Origin: Rhodoferax sp. PAMC 29310
GTDB lineage: Bacteria > Pseudomonadota > Gammaproteobacteria > Burkholderiales > Burkholderiaceae_C
Length of the DNA: 64,000 nucleotides
Reading direction: 5' to 3'
NCBI RefSeq assembly: GCF_017948265.1
Contig: NZ_CP072852.1
Location: 4,278,001-4,342,000, forward strand
The position numbers and the translations under genes were made by a program. This document shows positions 39,804 to 50,065 of this stretch, piece after piece. The notes beneath the pieces are model-generated. The model did no database searches. It saw only the letters and a list, made by a program, of their open reading frames with translations, and was not told the origin of the DNA. How positions within the stretch are numbered: position 1 is the stretch's first letter; every line of letters starts with the position of its first letter.

Positions 39804-40754
39804 ATGTCTGCTATTTCCTTTCAAACCGTCTCCAAAGCCTATCCATCCCCCCGGGGACCCAAAGGGGCTACTTTTCTCGCCCTCGACAGCGTCAGCCTCG
39901 ACATCGAAGATGGGGAGTTCTTTGGCTTGCTGGGTCCCAATGGCGCCGGGAAGACCACCATGATCAGCATTCTGGCCGGCCTCACCCGCGCCAGTTCCGG
40001 GTCTGTGAGCGTGCTGGGGCATGACGTTCACCGGGACTTCGCTCAGGCGCGTCGCAGCTTGGGCGTGGTGCCGCAAGAATTGGTGTTTGACCCCTTCTTC
40101 AATGTGCGCGAAGCGCTTCGCCTGCAATCCGGCTATTTCGGTGTCAAAAACAACGATGCCTGGATTGACGAGCTATTGGACAGTCTGGGATTGGCCGACA
40201 AGGCCAACGCCAATATGCGACAGCTCTCTGGCGGCATGAAGCGGCGCGTGCTGGTGGCTCAGGCGTTGGTGCACAAGCCCCGGGTCATCGTGCTGGACGA
40301 ACCCACCGCAGGTGTCGACGTTGAGTTGCGCCAAACCCTTTGGAAGTTCGTCGCCAAACTCAACAAGCAAGGTCACACGGTATTGCTGACAACGCACTAT
40401 TTGGAAGAGGCTGAGGCCTTGTGTGGCCGTATCGCCATGTTGCAATCCGGCCGGGTTGTGGCGCTGGATTCCACCAGTGAACTGCTCAAGAAAGCCACTA
40501 GTAGCGTACTGCGCTTCAAGACCGACGGCGTTTTGCCAGCAGAGTTGGCGGGCAAGGCCCGAATTACGGGCCGGGTCGTCCAGTTTCCTGCCAATGACGC
40601 CTTGGAAATTGAGCACTACCTGGCCGCTGTTCGCCAAGCGGGATTGACTGCACAAGACGTTGAAATCCGCAAAGCCGATCTGGAAGACGTTTTCCTGGAA
40701 ATCATGAATCAACACCGGGGCGCAGAGCCTCAGGCCGACAAGGTGAGCGCATGA
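39804..40754 (+). CDS. ABC exporter ATP-binding protein (YadG-like)
   Basis: The 316-residue ATPase has Walker A GPNGAGKTT, signature LSGGMKRR and Walker B IVLDEPTAGVD. A C-terminal segment of about 90 residues resembles the extension of DrrA/YadG-type exporters. It overlaps the permease gene by 4 bases. The pair follows mlaB by 9 bases and precedes the IbaG-type gene, so it is embedded in the mla-ibaG-murA order; its substrate is unknown. Confidence 0.88.
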   Translation: MSAISFQTVSKAYPSPRGPKGATFLALDSVSLDIEDGEFFGLLGPNGAGKTTMISILAGLTRASSGSVSVLGHDVHRDFAQARRSLGVVPQELVFDPFFNVREALRLQSGYFGVKNNDAWIDELLDSLGLADKANANMRQLSGGMKRRVLVAQALVHKPRVIVLDEPTAGVDVELRQTLWKFVAKLNKQGHTVLLTTHYLEEAEALCGRIAMLQSGRVVALDSTSELLKKATSSVLRFKTDGVLPAELAGKARITGRVVQFPANDALEIEHYLAAVRQAGLTAQDVEIRKADLEDVFLEIMNQHRGAEPQADKVSA

Positions 40755-41506
40755 CCGGCTGGCAGACACTGCTTTACAAAGAAGTGCTTCGATTCTGGAA
40801 GGTTGCCTTCCAGACAGTGGCAGGCCCCGTTCTGACGGCAATGTTGTACCTGTTGATTTTTGGCCATGCGCTGGAGTCCCACGTCAAGGTCTATGACCAG
40901 GTCAGTTACACCGCCTTTTTGGTGCCGGGTCTGGCCATGATGAGCGTGCTGCAAAACGCATTTGCCAACAGCTCGTCCTCGCTGATTATGAGCAAGGTCA
41001 TGGGCAATCTGGTGTTTTTGATGCTCACGCCTCTGTCCTACATGAACTGGTATGTGGCCTATGTGGGTGCATCGGTCATCCGCGGTTTGGTCGTGGGTGT
41101 CGGTGTCATTGCCATCTCCTTCCTTTTCACGAGCCTCAGTTTTTCTGCACCGTTGTGGATTCTGGTGTTTGCCATCATGGGCGCGGCACTGATGGGCACG
41201 CTCGGTTTGATTGCTGGCTTGTGGGCGGAGAAGTTTGACCAACTCGCGGCATTCCAGAATTTTGTGGTCATGCCCATGACCTTTTTGAGCGGCGTTTTTT
41301 ACTCCATCCACTCCTTGCCCGCGTTTTGGCAGGGTGTGAGCCATCTGAATCCGTTTTTTTACATGATTGACGGATTTCGTCATGGGTTTTTTGGGGTAAG
41401 CGACGTTTCGCCCTGGTTGAGTTTGGGCGTGGTTAGTGCGGCGCTGGCGGTAGTCAGCGTCATCGCGATTCACTTGCTGCGCACGGGTTACAAAATCCGC
41501 AGCTAA
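40751..41506 (+). CDS. ABC exporter permease (YadH/ABC-2 type)
   Basis: The 251-residue protein has about six helices and the ABC-2 family pattern, including a conserved periplasmic portion followed by FQNFVVMPMTFLSGVFYS. It pairs with the upstream ATPase and probably forms a dimeric exporter. YadGH-type pumps lack a proven substrate. After its stop there are only 32 bases to the IbaG-type gene. Confidence 0.88.
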   Translation: MTGWQTLLYKEVLRFWKVAFQTVAGPVLTAMLYLLIFGHALESHVKVYDQVSYTAFLVPGLAMMSVLQNAFANSSSSLIMSKVMGNLVFLMLTPLSYMNWYVAYVGASVIRGLVVGVGVIAISFLFTSLSFSAPLWILVFAIMGAALMGTLGLIAGLWAEKFDQLAAFQNFVVMPMTFLSGVFYSIHSLPAFWQGVSHLNPFFYMIDGFRHGFFGVSDVSPWLSLGVVSAALAVVSVIAIHLLRTGYKIRS

Positions 41507-41538
41507 CCCCCTTTTTTCACACGAATTGGATTGTTGAC

Positions 41539-41778
41539 ATGAATGCAGACCAGATCAAGACCCTGATCGCCGCCACGCTTGCCTGCGAGCACCTTGAACT
41601 GGACGGTGATGGCCGCCATTGGTATGCCACCGTGGTGTCATCGGCGTTTGAAGGCAAGCGCGCCATTCAGCGCCACCAGCAGGTCTACGCGACCTTGGGT
41701 GACAAGATGAAAACCGATGAGATTCATGCCTTGTCGATGAAAACCTACACGCCCGCCGAGTGGGCTGCACAGGCCTGA
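41539..41778 (+). CDS. BolA/IbaG family protein
   Basis: This 79-residue protein resembles IbaG, the BolA-type protein that sits upstream of murA in many Proteobacteria and cooperates with monothiol glutaredoxins in iron-sulfur trafficking. The core HYWYATVVS-like and KRAIQRHQQVYATLGDKM sequence is typical. The length agrees with the family. Confidence 0.9.
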   Translation: MNADQIKTLIAATLACEHLELDGDGRHWYATVVSSAFEGKRAIQRHQQVYATLGDKMKTDEIHALSMKTYTPAEWAAQA

Positions 41779-41845
41779 GGCTGGGTGTACCCAGGACGCA
41801 GGCCCAATTTTTTCCCGCACACATCAAGGGTGCTGAACGGACTTT

Positions 41846-43111
41846 ATGGATAAATTACTGATTCGCGGTGGACGTCAATTGCAGGGTGAAGTGCAGATCT
41901 CCGGCGCTAAAAATGCCGCCCTGCCTGAGTTGTGCGCCTGCTTGCTGACGGCTGAGCCCGTTACCCTCTTGAATGTGCCTCGTCTAAAGGACGTGTCAAC
42001 TATGTTGACACTGATTCGCAACATGGGCGTGGGTGCCGAGCGCCAGGACGATGGCCGGGTGGAGGTGACTGCTGGCACGCTGAGCTCTCCCGAAGCGCCT
42101 TACGAGCTAGTCAAGACCATGCGCGCTTCGGTACTGGCCTTGGGGCCCTTGCTGGCCCGCTTTGGCGAAGCCACGGTGTCCTTGCCGGGCGGTTGCGCCA
42201 TTGGGTCGCGCCCCGTCGATCAGCACATCAAGGGCATGACGGCCATGGGCGCCGAAATTGTGGTCGAGCACGGCTACATGATTGCCAAATTGCCAACGGG
42301 TTGGACGCGACTCAAAGGCGCGCGCATTGCCACCGACATGGTGACCGTGACAGGAACCGAGAACTTCCTGATGGCGGCCACTCTGGCCGAAGGCGAGACG
42401 GTGCTGGAAAACGCTGCGCAAGAGCCTGAGATCACCGATCTGGCTGAAATGCTGATCAAAATGGGCGCCAAAATTGAGGGCCACGGCACCAGCCGGATAG
42501 TCATTCAAGGCGTGGACAAATTGCATGGCTGCACCCACCAGGTGGTGGCAGACCGGATTGAGACCGGCACCTTTTTGTGTGCGGTAGCCGCGACGGGTGG
42601 TGAAGCGCTGCTCAAGCACGGCCGGCTCGATCATCTGGAAGCCGTGATCGAGAAGCTGCGTGATGCCGGTGCCACTGTGACGTCGGTTGACGATGGAATT
42701 CACATCAAGTCGCAAGGCCGCTTGAAGAGCCAGAGCTTTCGCACCACCGAGTACCCGGGGTTCCCAACCGATATGCAAGCGCAGTTCATGGCCTTGAACT
42801 GCATCTCGCACGGCACTGCCATCGTCACCGAGACGATTTTCGAGAACCGCTTCATGCACGTCAACGAGATGGTGCGTCTGGGCGCCTCCATTCAGATCGA
42901 CGGCAAAGTGTCCGTGGTTGAAGGGGTAGAGAAGCTGTCGGGCGCCACCGTGATGGCGACCGACCTACGTGCCTCAGCCAGTTTGGTCATCGCTGGCTTG
43001 GTGGCCGAAGGTGAAACCGTGGTGGACCGTATTTACCACCTGGACCGGGGTTACGACCAGATGGAAGCCAAACTGCGTGGCCTGGGCGCAGACATTGAAA
43101 GATTTAAATGA
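41846..43111 (+). CDS. murA: UDP-N-acetylglucosamine 1-carboxyvinyltransferase
   Basis: MurA makes the first committed peptidoglycan precursor from UDP-GlcNAc and PEP. The 421-residue protein begins [29 protein letters not shown] and carries the catalytic Cys in [15 protein letters not shown] near residue 118, the site blocked by fosfomycin. It overlaps the hisG start by 4 bases, so cell-wall and histidine genes are in one transcript here. Confidence 0.97.
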   Translation: MDKLLIRGGRQLQGEVQISGAKNAALPELCACLLTAEPVTLLNVPRLKDVSTMLTLIRNMGVGAERQDDGRVEVTAGTLSSPEAPYELVKTMRASVLALGPLLARFGEATVSLPGGCAIGSRPVDQHIKGMTAMGAEIVVEHGYMIAKLPTGWTRLKGARIATDMVTVTGTENFLMAATLAEGETVLENAAQEPEITDLAEMLIKMGAKIEGHGTSRIVIQGVDKLHGCTHQVVADRIETGTFLCAVAATGGEALLKHGRLDHLEAVIEKLRDAGATVTSVDDGIHIKSQGRLKSQSFRTTEYPGFPTDMQAQFMALNCISHGTAIVTETIFENRFMHVNEMVRLGASIQIDGKVSVVEGVEKLSGATVMATDLRASASLVIAGLVAEGETVVDRIYHLDRGYDQMEAKLRGLGADIERFK

Positions 43112-43752
43112 TCACGCTGGCACTGTCCAAAGGGCGCATCTTTGAGGAAACCTTGCCTTTGCTGCGCGCCGCCGGCATTGAGGTGCTGGAAGACCCGGAA
43201 AAGTCCCGCAAACTGATTCTTACCACCAACCAGCCCGATGTACGTGTGCTGGTAGTGCGTGCCACTGATGTGCCCACCTACGTGCAGTACGGCGGGGCCG
43301 ATATGGGCATCACGGGCAAGGACACGCTGCTAGAGCACGGCAGCGACGGTTTGTACCAACCGCTGGATCTTCAAATTGCAAAATGCCGTATCAGCGTGGC
43401 CGTGCGCAATGACTTTGACTACGCCTCGGCCGTCAAACAAGGCTCGCGCCTGAAGGTGGCCACCAAATACGTAGCGATTGCGCGTGAATTTTTCGCCACC
43501 AAAGGTGTGCACGTGGACTTGATCAAGCTCTACGGCAGCATGGAGTTGGGCCCGTTGGTCGGTTTGTCGGACGCGATTGTGGACCTGGTGTCCACCGGCA
43601 ACACACTCAAGGCCAACCACTTGGTCGAGGTTGAACACATCATGGACATCAGCTCGCACCTGGTGGTCAACCAAGCCGCGCTCAAGCTCAAGCAAGCGCC
43701 TATTCGCCGAATCATCGACGCCTTTGCCTCAGCTGTGGGCCAGGCCGCCTAA
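43108..43752 (+). CDS. hisG: ATP phosphoribosyltransferase catalytic subunit, short form
   Basis: HisG catalyses the first step of histidine synthesis. At 214 residues it is the short form without the C-terminal regulatory domain, which requires a separate HisZ partner; hisZ is not in this window. [15 protein letters not shown] and [17 protein letters not shown] are conserved. The next gene, hisD, begins after 20 bases at a short repeat copy. Confidence 0.96.
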   Translation: MITLALSKGRIFEETLPLLRAAGIEVLEDPEKSRKLILTTNQPDVRVLVVRATDVPTYVQYGGADMGITGKDTLLEHGSDGLYQPLDLQIAKCRISVAVRNDFDYASAVKQGSRLKVATKYVAIAREFFATKGVHVDLIKLYGSMELGPLVGLSDAIVDLVSTGNTLKANHLVEVEHIMDISSHLVVNQAALKLKQAPIRRIIDAFASAVGQAA

Positions 43753-43766
43753 ACAATTGGAATGAA

Positions 43767-43800
43767 TTTGCTATGAAATATGTAGCTACTCCTGCTTATC
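43767..43800. repeat. Short repeat copy spanning the hisD start
   Basis: TTTGCTATGAAATATGTAGC followed by TACTCCTGCTTATC resembles the repeat core TTTGCTAT...ATAGCTGCT...GCTT in the other orientation to the copies in hisH and before hisI. The hisD ATG is inside it. The match is imperfect. Confidence 0.45.
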
Positions 43801-45089
43801 TGTCAACGTCGAACAGCACATTTGAGGCTGAATTCAAGGCGCGTCTGCATTGGTCCGCCGAAGCGGATGCGGCCATTGAGCAGCGGGTGGCAGACATTCT
43901 GGCTGACGTGCAGCAACGCGGGGACGACGCCGTGCTGGAGTACACCGCGCGTTTTGACGGCCTCACAGTCGCTTCAATGGGTGAGCTGGAACTGACGCAA
44001 GCTGAACTCAAAGCTGCGTTTGATGCCATTCCCACTGAGCAGCGCGACGCGTTGCAAGCTGCCGCGCAGCGTGTGCGCAGCTACCACGAAGCCCAGAAGA
44101 AGGCCTGCGGCGAGAGCTGGAGCTACCGCGACGAAGACGGTACGCTGCTGGGCCAAAAGGTCACACCGTTGGACCGCGTGGGCATTTATGTGCCGGGGGG
44201 CAAAGCTGCCTATCCGTCGTCGGTGTTGATGAACGCCATCCCTGCCCATGTGGCCGGTGTCGGTGAAATCATCATGGTGGTGCCTACCCCCAAAGGCGAA
44301 AAAAATGCCTTGGTGTTGGCCGCCGCTTATGTGGCTGGCGTGACGCGCGCCTTCACGGTGGGTGGCGCGCAAGCGGTTGCCGCCCTAGCCTATGGAACGG
44401 CCACCATTCCAAAAGTTGACAAGATTACCGGCCCCGGCAACGCCTATGTGGCCGCTGCCAAGCGCCGCGTGTTTGGCACGGTGGGCATCGACATGATTGC
44501 CGGCCCCAGCGAGATTTTGGTGCTGGCCGATGGCAGCACCCCGCCGGATTGGGTGGCCATGGATTTGTTCAGCCAGGCTGAGCATGATGAGTTGGCGCAA
44601 AGCATTCTGCTGTGCCCCGATCAGGCCTATATCGAGCAAGTTCAAGCCGCCATCAACCGGCTACTGCCCGAAATGCCCCGTGCCGAGATCATTGCCAAGT
44701 CGCTCAACGGACGCGGCGCCCTGATTCATACCCGCAGCATGGAGGAGGCGTGCGACATCAGCAACAGCATTGCGCCCGAGCACCTGGAGGTCAGCAGCCA
44801 TGAGCCACATCGCTGGGAGCCTTTGTTGAAACATGCCGGCGCCATTTTCCTGGGTGCCTACACCAGTGAGTCGCTGGGCGACTACTGCGCCGGCCCCAAT
44901 CACGTGCTGCCCACCAGCGGCACCGCGCGGTTCAGTTCGCCTTTGGGCGTGTACGATTTTCAAAAACGCAGCAGTTTGATCGAAGTCAGTGAGGCCGGTG
45001 CCCAAACACTTGGCAAGATTGCTGCTGTGCTCGCCTACGGCGAAGGCCTGCAAGGTCACGCCCGTGCCGCGGAGATGCGCCTCAAATGA
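43773..45089 (+). CDS. hisD: Histidinol dehydrogenase
   Basis: HisD oxidises histidinol to histidine in two NAD-dependent steps. The 438-residue protein shows the signature region [38 protein letters not shown] and Zn/active-site residues near SQAEHDE and AGPNHVLPT. Its start overlaps a short repeat, so its first ten residues may be repeat-derived; homology to the family begins around [18 protein letters not shown]. It overlaps the next gene by 4 bases. Confidence 0.96.
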   Translation: MKYVATPAYLSTSNSTFEAEFKARLHWSAEADAAIEQRVADILADVQQRGDDAVLEYTARFDGLTVASMGELELTQAELKAAFDAIPTEQRDALQAAAQRVRSYHEAQKKACGESWSYRDEDGTLLGQKVTPLDRVGIYVPGGKAAYPSSVLMNAIPAHVAGVGEIIMVVPTPKGEKNALVLAAAYVAGVTRAFTVGGAQAVAALAYGTATIPKVDKITGPGNAYVAAAKRRVFGTVGIDMIAGPSEILVLADGSTPPDWVAMDLFSQAEHDELAQSILLCPDQAYIEQVQAAINRLLPEMPRAEIIAKSLNGRGALIHTRSMEEACDISNSIAPEHLEVSSHEPHRWEPLLKHAGAIFLGAYTSESLGDYCAGPNHVLPTSGTARFSSPLGVYDFQKRSSLIEVSEAGAQTLGKIAAVLAYGEGLQGHARAAEMRLK

Positions 45090-45439
45090 AGCTCGCCCGG
45101 TTCTTCGTGTTCGTTGGAAGCCTTGCAGTGCTGACCAGTGCCTCCGCCATGAGCCTGCGCGAACTGCGCGGTTTGGAGTTGTCGGACAAGAAACAGGGCG
45201 AGGCCTATGCGAACTATTACCTGGTGGGGGTCATGGAAGGCGCCATGGAGGCCAATGCCTTTCATGTTCGCGCCGGCGCCAAACCCCTGTTTTGCCAGAA
45301 TGGCCGCCGTTTGGAACCGCGCATGGTGCGCTCACTGTATGACACAGAGCTGAAACGCAATAGCGAGCTGTATGAGGCTGACATGGGTGTCCCCCTGGTC
45401 ATGGCCAATGCCTTGGCCACGGCTTATCCGTGTGAATGA
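45086..45439 (+). CDS. Secreted Rap1a/Tai-like domain protein in the his operon
   Basis: The 117-residue precursor has a signal peptide ([21 protein letters not shown]). The mature part shows a Y-x-x-G-x-x-x-G element (YLVGVMEG), FCQ in the middle and a C-terminal [10 protein letters not shown] with Cys, a pattern seen in the Rap1a/Tai-fold immunity family. Two cysteines could form a disulfide. It is encoded between hisD and hisC with a 4-base overlap to hisD, so it is co-transcribed with histidine genes though no link to histidine is known. The Rap1a assignment is by eye and tentative. Confidence 0.55.
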   Translation: MKLARFFVFVGSLAVLTSASAMSLRELRGLELSDKKQGEAYANYYLVGVMEGAMEANAFHVRAGAKPLFCQNGRRLEPRMVRSLYDTELKRNSELYEADMGVPLVMANALATAYPCE

Positions 45440-45484
45440 AATGAACCAAGTCAAACCCCTGTCACCATAAGCAGCAACACCCGC

Positions 45485-46576
45485 ATGAATCCTGATTTCG
45501 TCGCATACAACATCCGCCAAGACGTGCAAGACATGCACGCCTATGCCGTGCAAGACGCTGCCGGCATGGTCAAGCTTGACGCGATGGAGAACCCGCACCG
45601 GTTGCCAGCCGAGTTGCAGGCGGCCCTGGGCGAGCGCTTGGGTGCCGTCGCGCTGAACCGCTATCCTGACGGCCGTGTGGATGACCTGCGCCGAGCTTTG
45701 GCGGCCCACGCCGGTATGCCCGAAGGCTTTGACATCATGCTGGGCAATGGCTCGGATGAGTTGATCAGCCTGCTGGCGCTGGCCTGCGCCAAGCCCGCCG
45801 GTGGTCAGGCCGCCAGCGTGCTGGCGCCCGTGCCTGGCTTCGTGATGTATGCCATGAGCGCCCAGTTGCAGGGCCTGGACTTTCACGGCGTGCCACTCAC
45901 CGCTGATTTTGAGCTGGACGAGACCGCCATGTTGGCCGCCATTGCACAGCATCGCCCCACACTCACCTACCTTGCGTACCCGAACAACCCCACGGCCAAT
46001 CTGTGGGACGCCGCTGTGATTGAGAAAATCATTGTTGCAGTGGGTGAGCAGGGCGGTCTGGTGGTGATGGATGAGGCCTACCAGCCCTTCGCCAGTCAAA
46101 GTTACATTGACCGACTGGCACGCCACAGCCATGTGCTGCTGATGCGCACCCTGAGTAAGTTTGGTCTGGCGGGCGTGCGACTGGGTTACATGATGGGGCC
46201 CAAGGCCTTGATTGCCGAGGTTGACAAGGTGCGCCCACCCTACAACATCAGCGTGCTGAACTGCGAGTGCGCCTTGTTTGCGCTCGGCTACCAGGATGTT
46301 TTTGCGGCGCAAGCCCAGGACATTCGGACCCAGCGGACCGTCATTCTGGCCGCGCTGACCCCCTTGCCCGGCGTGAAAGCCTACCCGAGTGACGCCAATA
46401 TGATTCTGGTTCGGGTGCCGGATGCGGCCAAAACCTTTGAGGGCATGCGCTTGCGCAAGGTCCTCGTCAAGAACGTTTCTAAAATGCACCCCTTGTTGGC
46501 CAATTGTTTGCGTCTCACGGTCGGCACCGCGACTGAGAACGAGGCCATGCTTGCCGCTCTACTGGAATCACTATGA
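45485..46576 (+). CDS. hisC: Histidinol-phosphate aminotransferase
   Basis: HisC is a PLP enzyme that converts imidazole acetol-phosphate to histidinol-phosphate. The 363-residue protein has the N-terminal [17 protein letters not shown]-like [11 protein letters not shown], and the PLP lysine in [14 protein letters not shown] near residue 222. It overlaps hisB by 4 bases. Confidence 0.96.
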   Translation: MNPDFVAYNIRQDVQDMHAYAVQDAAGMVKLDAMENPHRLPAELQAALGERLGAVALNRYPDGRVDDLRRALAAHAGMPEGFDIMLGNGSDELISLLALACAKPAGGQAASVLAPVPGFVMYAMSAQLQGLDFHGVPLTADFELDETAMLAAIAQHRPTLTYLAYPNNPTANLWDAAVIEKIIVAVGEQGGLVVMDEAYQPFASQSYIDRLARHSHVLLMRTLSKFGLAGVRLGYMMGPKALIAEVDKVRPPYNISVLNCECALFALGYQDVFAAQAQDIRTQRTVILAALTPLPGVKAYPSDANMILVRVPDAAKTFEGMRLRKVLVKNVSKMHPLLANCLRLTVGTATENEAMLAALLESL

Positions 46577-47187
46577 CGACCACTCTTCCTACCACCGCTC
46601 CCCGTATGGCCGAGGTGTCCCGCAACACGGCAGAAACCCAAATCACCGTCAAAGTCAACCTGGATGGCACCGGCAAGGCGAATCTGAGCACCGGCATCGG
46701 TTTCTTTGACCACATGCTGGACCAAATTGCCCGCCACGGCCTGATCGATCTCGACATCCAGGCCATTGGTGACCTGCACATTGACGGCCACCATACGGTT
46801 GAAGATGTGGGCATCGCGTTTGGCCAGGCTGTGCACAAAGCGGTGGGCGACAAAAAAGGCATTCGCCGCTATGGCCATGCCTATGTTCCTCTGGACGAGG
46901 CCTTGTCCCGCGTGGTGATTGACTTGTCGGGTCGCCCCGGCTTGATCATGGATGTGCCTTTCAAGAGCGGCATGATCGGCACCTTTGACAGCCAACTGGC
47001 GCACGAATTTTTCCAGGGCTTTGTGAACCATTCGTTCGCGACCCTGCACATCGATAACTTGCGTGGCGAGAACGCTCACCACCAGGCCGAAACGGTGTTC
47101 AAGGCCTTTGCCCGTGCATTGCGCGCCGCGCTCGAATTCGACCCCCGTTCGTTGGGCTCTATCCCCTCGACCAAGGGAATGCTGTAA
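46573..47187 (+). CDS. hisB: Imidazoleglycerol-phosphate dehydratase
   Basis: HisB dehydrates imidazoleglycerol-phosphate. The 204-residue monofunctional form has the metal motifs [24 protein letters not shown] and [12 protein letters not shown], then [16 protein letters not shown] near the end. No phosphatase domain is fused, as usual in betaproteobacteria. Confidence 0.97.
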   Translation: MTTTLPTTAPRMAEVSRNTAETQITVKVNLDGTGKANLSTGIGFFDHMLDQIARHGLIDLDIQAIGDLHIDGHHTVEDVGIAFGQAVHKAVGDKKGIRRYGHAYVPLDEALSRVVIDLSGRPGLIMDVPFKSGMIGTFDSQLAHEFFQGFVNHSFATLHIDNLRGENAHHQAETVFKAFARALRAALEFDPRSLGSIPSTKGML

Positions 47188-47192
47188 GTTTT

Positions 47193-47921
47193 ATGGGAAA
47201 TGTGCCTCTGGCCCCCGTGGATAATCCGGGAGAAGCTATTAATTTAGTAGCAATTAACAGACTGAAGAAAACGGTGGCTGTGGTGGATTACGGCATGGGC
47301 AACCTGCGCTCCGTGTCCCAAGCGGTGATTCACGCGGCCGCGGGCTCTGATGTAGACGTGGTCTGGGCTCGTACGCCGGAAGAAGTCATGGCGGCCGAGC
47401 GAGTGGTGCTTCCGGGCCAGGGCGCCATGCGGGATTGCATGCGGGAGTTGCGCGAGTCAGGCATGTTGCCCGCTGTTCTGCATGCCGCAGCCAACAAGCC
47501 CTTGATGGGCGTGTGCGTGGGCATGCAAATGTTGCTGGACCACAGCGCTGAGCAAGACACCGCTTGCCTGGGTTTGATTCCGGGCGCAGTGATTAAATTT
47601 GACCTGCTGGGCCAGTTGCAACCCGACGCCAGCCGTTATAAAGTGCCGCAAATGGGCTGGAATCAGGTCTACCGCAACAACCACGGTGGTGCGCCACACC
47701 CCGTGTGGGGCGACGTGCCAGACGGCAGTTACTTCTACTTTGTGCACAGTTATTACGCCAAACCGTCTGATGCGCGCCACAGCGTGGGCGAGACAGACTA
47801 TGGCAGCCGTTTCTCTTCGGCCATTGCGCGCGATAATATTTTCGCGACTCAATTTCACCCTGAAAAGAGCGCTGAACACGGGTTATCGCTTTACAGAAAC
47901 TTCCTTCACTGGAATCCCTGA
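47193..47921 (+). CDS. hisH: Imidazole glycerol phosphate synthase, glutamine amidotransferase subunit
   Basis: HisH hydrolyses glutamine and channels ammonia to HisF. The 242-residue protein has [12 protein letters not shown] near the start, the catalytic Cys in [10 protein letters not shown] and HPEKS near the end. Family members normally begin immediately before [11 protein letters not shown]. Here a 24- to 25-residue lead is added, and about seven of its codons (EAINLVA) come from a short repeat. If the ATG at 47193 is right, the repeat has lengthened HisH; a GTG later in the frame is an alternative start. Confidence 0.92.
   Translation: MGNVPLAPVDNPGEAINLVAINRLKKTVAVVDYGMGNLRSVSQAVIHAAAGSDVDVVWARTPEEVMAAERVVLPGQGAMRDCMRELRESGMLPAVLHAAANKPLMGVCVGMQMLLDHSAEQDTACLGLIPGAVIKFDLLGQLQPDASRYKVPQMGWNQVYRNNHGGAPHPVWGDVPDGSYFYFVHSYYAKPSDARHSVGETDYGSRFSSAIARDNIFATQFHPEKSAEHGLSLYRNFLHWNP
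47234..47253. repeat. Short repeat copy inside the hisH N-terminal lead
   Basis: AGCTATTAATTTAGTAGCAA matches the core of the repeat seen before hisI and at the msrQ end. It lies in frame in the first 21 codons of the hisH reading frame and is read as part of a non-conserved lead. Confidence 0.5.
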
Positions 47922-47976
47922 TTTTTCTTGCTCTTTCTGAGCCTCTCACCTCATTCCTCCACCAACCTGAAGCATC

Positions 47977-48717
47977 ATGCTTTTAATACCTGCAATCGAT
48001 CTCAAAGACGGCCACTGTGTGCGCCTCAAACAAGGCGACATGGATCAATCGACCACTTTCGGCGAAGACCCTGCGGTCATGGCGCGCAAATGGGTCGACA
48101 TGGGCGCGCGTCGCCTGCATTTGGTGGATTTGAATGGCGCTTTTGCCGGGCATCCCAAGAATGAGCAAGCCATTCGCAAGATCCTGAAGGAGGTGGGCAG
48201 TGAGATTGACGTCCAGCTGGGCGGCGGTATTCGCGACCTGGACACGATTGAGCGTTACCTTGACGCTGGCTTGCGCTACGTGATCATTGGCACCGCGGCT
48301 GTCAAAAACCCCGGGTTTTTGCAAGATGCCTGCACGGCCTTTGGCGGCCACATCATCGTCGGACTCGACGCTCGCGACGGCAAGGTCGCTACGGACGGTT
48401 GGAGCAAGCTCACTCGCCATGACGTGCTGGACCTGGGTAAGAAATTCGAAGACTATGGTGTCGAATCCATCATTTACACCGATATCGGTCGTGACGGCAT
48501 GCTCAGTGGCATCAACATTGAAGCCACGGTCAAACTGGCCCAAGCCCTGAGCATTCCGGTGATTGCCTCGGGTGGTTTGAGCAATATGGCCGACATCGAA
48601 GCCTTGTGTGCAGTCGAAGACGACGGTGTTGAAGGTGTCATCTGCGGTCGCGCCATCTACAGTGGCGACCTTGACTTTGCCGCCGCGCAAGAGCGCGCGG
48701 ACGAACTGAACGGCTGA
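47977..48717 (+). CDS. hisA: Phosphoribosylformimino-5-aminoimidazole carboxamide ribotide isomerase
   Basis: HisA is a (beta-alpha)8 isomerase that precedes the HisHF step. The 246-residue protein starts [21 protein letters not shown] with the catalytic Asp in PAIDLKDG, and [14 protein letters not shown] carries the second catalytic Asp. The two phosphate-binding half-barrels are visible (GGGIRD and ASGGL). Confidence 0.97.
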   Translation: MLLIPAIDLKDGHCVRLKQGDMDQSTTFGEDPAVMARKWVDMGARRLHLVDLNGAFAGHPKNEQAIRKILKEVGSEIDVQLGGGIRDLDTIERYLDAGLRYVIIGTAAVKNPGFLQDACTAFGGHIIVGLDARDGKVATDGWSKLTRHDVLDLGKKFEDYGVESIIYTDIGRDGMLSGINIEATVKLAQALSIPVIASGGLSNMADIEALCAVEDDGVEGVICGRAIYSGDLDFAAAQERADELNG

Positions 48718-48805
48718 ACCAACCCCGCGCTGAGGGTGCACTCTGGTCGTTGCAGCCCTTGGGTACTGGCGCCAAAATCGCCCCAGCCGCCCCTATAAAG
48801 ATTCA

Positions 48806-49588
48806 ATGTTAGCCAAACGCATCATTCCCTGTCTGGACGTTACTGGTGGCCGCGTGGTCAAGGGCGTTAATTTTGTTGAGCTTCGGGACGCCGGCGATCC
48901 GGTGGAAATTGCCGCGCGTTACAACGACCAGGGCGCCGACGAGTTGACGTTTCTCGACATCACCGCCACCAGTGATGGGCGCGACATGATTCTGCACATC
49001 ATCGAAGCCGTGGCGTCGAAAGTGTTCATCCCCTTGACGGTGGGTGGCGGTGTGCGCACCGTCGAAGACGTGCGGCGCTTGCTTAACGCGGGCGCTGATA
49101 AAACCAGCTTCAACTCGGCGGCTATCACCAACCCGACCATCATTCAGGACGTGTCCCACAAATATGGCGCACAAGCCATTGTGGTGGCCATTGACGCCAA
49201 ACGTCGCTTTGGCGAAGACATGCTGAATCGGGGGGAGGGCTGGGACGTCTATAGCCATGGCGGCCGCCAAAACACCGGGCTGGATGTCGTGACCTGGGCG
49301 CGGCGCATGGCCGAGTACGGGGCGGGCGAAATTTTGCTCACCAGCATGGACCGTGACGGCACCAAATCCGGCTTCGATCTGGAGTTGACCCGCGCCGTCT
49401 CGGATGCGATCAACGTGCCAGTCATCGCCTCCGGCGGTGTCGGCAACGTGGACCATCTGGCCGACGGCATTCAACTCGGCGGTGCCGACGCCGTGCTGGC
49501 CGCCAGCATCTTTCACTACGGCGAATACACCGTGGGCCAAGCCAAGGCGCGCATGGCCGAGCGCGGCATTCCGGTCCGCATTAACTGA
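48806..49588 (+). CDS. hisF: Imidazole glycerol phosphate synthase, cyclase subunit
   Basis: HisF forms imidazole glycerol phosphate and AICAR with ammonia from HisH. The 260-residue barrel starts [23 protein letters not shown] with the catalytic Asp in [13 protein letters not shown]. It has [14 protein letters not shown] and [11 protein letters not shown] phosphate loops. The gap of 88 bases before hisF is the largest between his genes and carries TATAAA close to the start, which could be a weak internal promoter. Confidence 0.97.
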   Translation: MLAKRIIPCLDVTGGRVVKGVNFVELRDAGDPVEIAARYNDQGADELTFLDITATSDGRDMILHIIEAVASKVFIPLTVGGGVRTVEDVRRLLNAGADKTSFNSAAITNPTIIQDVSHKYGAQAIVVAIDAKRRFGEDMLNRGEGWDVYSHGGRQNTGLDVVTWARRMAEYGAGEILLTSMDRDGTKSGFDLELTRAVSDAINVPVIASGGVGNVDHLADGIQLGGADAVLAASIFHYGEYTVGQAKARMAERGIPVRIN

Positions 49589-49594
49589 TATTTC

Positions 49595-49645
49595 GGGCTC
49601 TTGCCCTTGTAAATGCTGCGTGAGCAGCTATTGATTGGATAGCAA
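49595..49645. repeat. Short repeat copy immediately upstream of hisI
   Basis: This is the clearest copy: GGGCTCTTGCCCTTGT, then GCTGCG, GAGCAGCTATTGATTGGATA and GCAA. It runs from just after the hisF stop to the hisI ATG. GGGCT..GCCC can form a hairpin, and GCTGCGTGAGCAGC a second one. The repeat leaves the hisI ribosome-binding site unclear. The consensus GCCCTTAT...GCGC...AGCAGCTATT...GATAGCAAA is from memory of related genomes. Confidence 0.6.
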
Positions 49646-50059
49646 ATGACACCCCCAAACACGCCACCTGTCAGCTGGATCAGGCAGATCCGCTGGGACT
49701 CCAAAGGTCTGGTTCCTGTCATTGCGCAGGAGCTGGGCTCCAACGATGTGCTGATGTTTGCCTGGATGAACCGCGAGGCTTTACAAAAGACAGCTGAACT
49801 CGGGCAGGCGGTGTACTTCAGTCGTTCTCGCAACAAGCTTTGGTTCAAAGGCGAGGAGTCTGGTCATGTGCAAAAGGTGCATGAAATTCGCATGGACTGC
49901 GACAATGATGTGATTCTGCTGAAAATCACCCAACTGGGTCATGAACCTGGTATCGCATGTCACACGGGCCGTCATAGCTGCTTCTTCAGTGTGTACGAGA
50001 ATGGTGAGTGGAAAGTCACCGATCGGGTCTTGAAAGACCCGCAAACCATCTACAAATAA
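49646..50059 (+). CDS. hisI: Phosphoribosyl-AMP cyclohydrolase
   Basis: HisI opens the purine ring of PR-AMP. The 137-residue protein is the cyclohydrolase alone, with metal ligands in [13 protein letters not shown] and the Cys/His pair in [14 protein letters not shown] repeat copy ends exactly before its ATG. hisE follows after 6 bases. Confidence 0.96.
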   Translation: MTPPNTPPVSWIRQIRWDSKGLVPVIAQELGSNDVLMFAWMNREALQKTAELGQAVYFSRSRNKLWFKGEESGHVQKVHEIRMDCDNDVILLKITQLGHEPGIACHTGRHSCFFSVYENGEWKVTDRVLKDPQTIYK

Positions 50060-50065
50060 CGCCTT

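Noticed and set aside
41780..41815. Hairpin CTGGG-TGTA-CCCAG after the IbaG gene
   Set aside because: The stem is only five pairs and the T-run is too far away for an intrinsic terminator.
45332..46489. 385-codon minus-strand reading frame opposite hisC
   Set aside because: It mirrors a clear hisC gene; its His/Gln/Gly-rich translation is typical of antisense frames in GC-rich genes.
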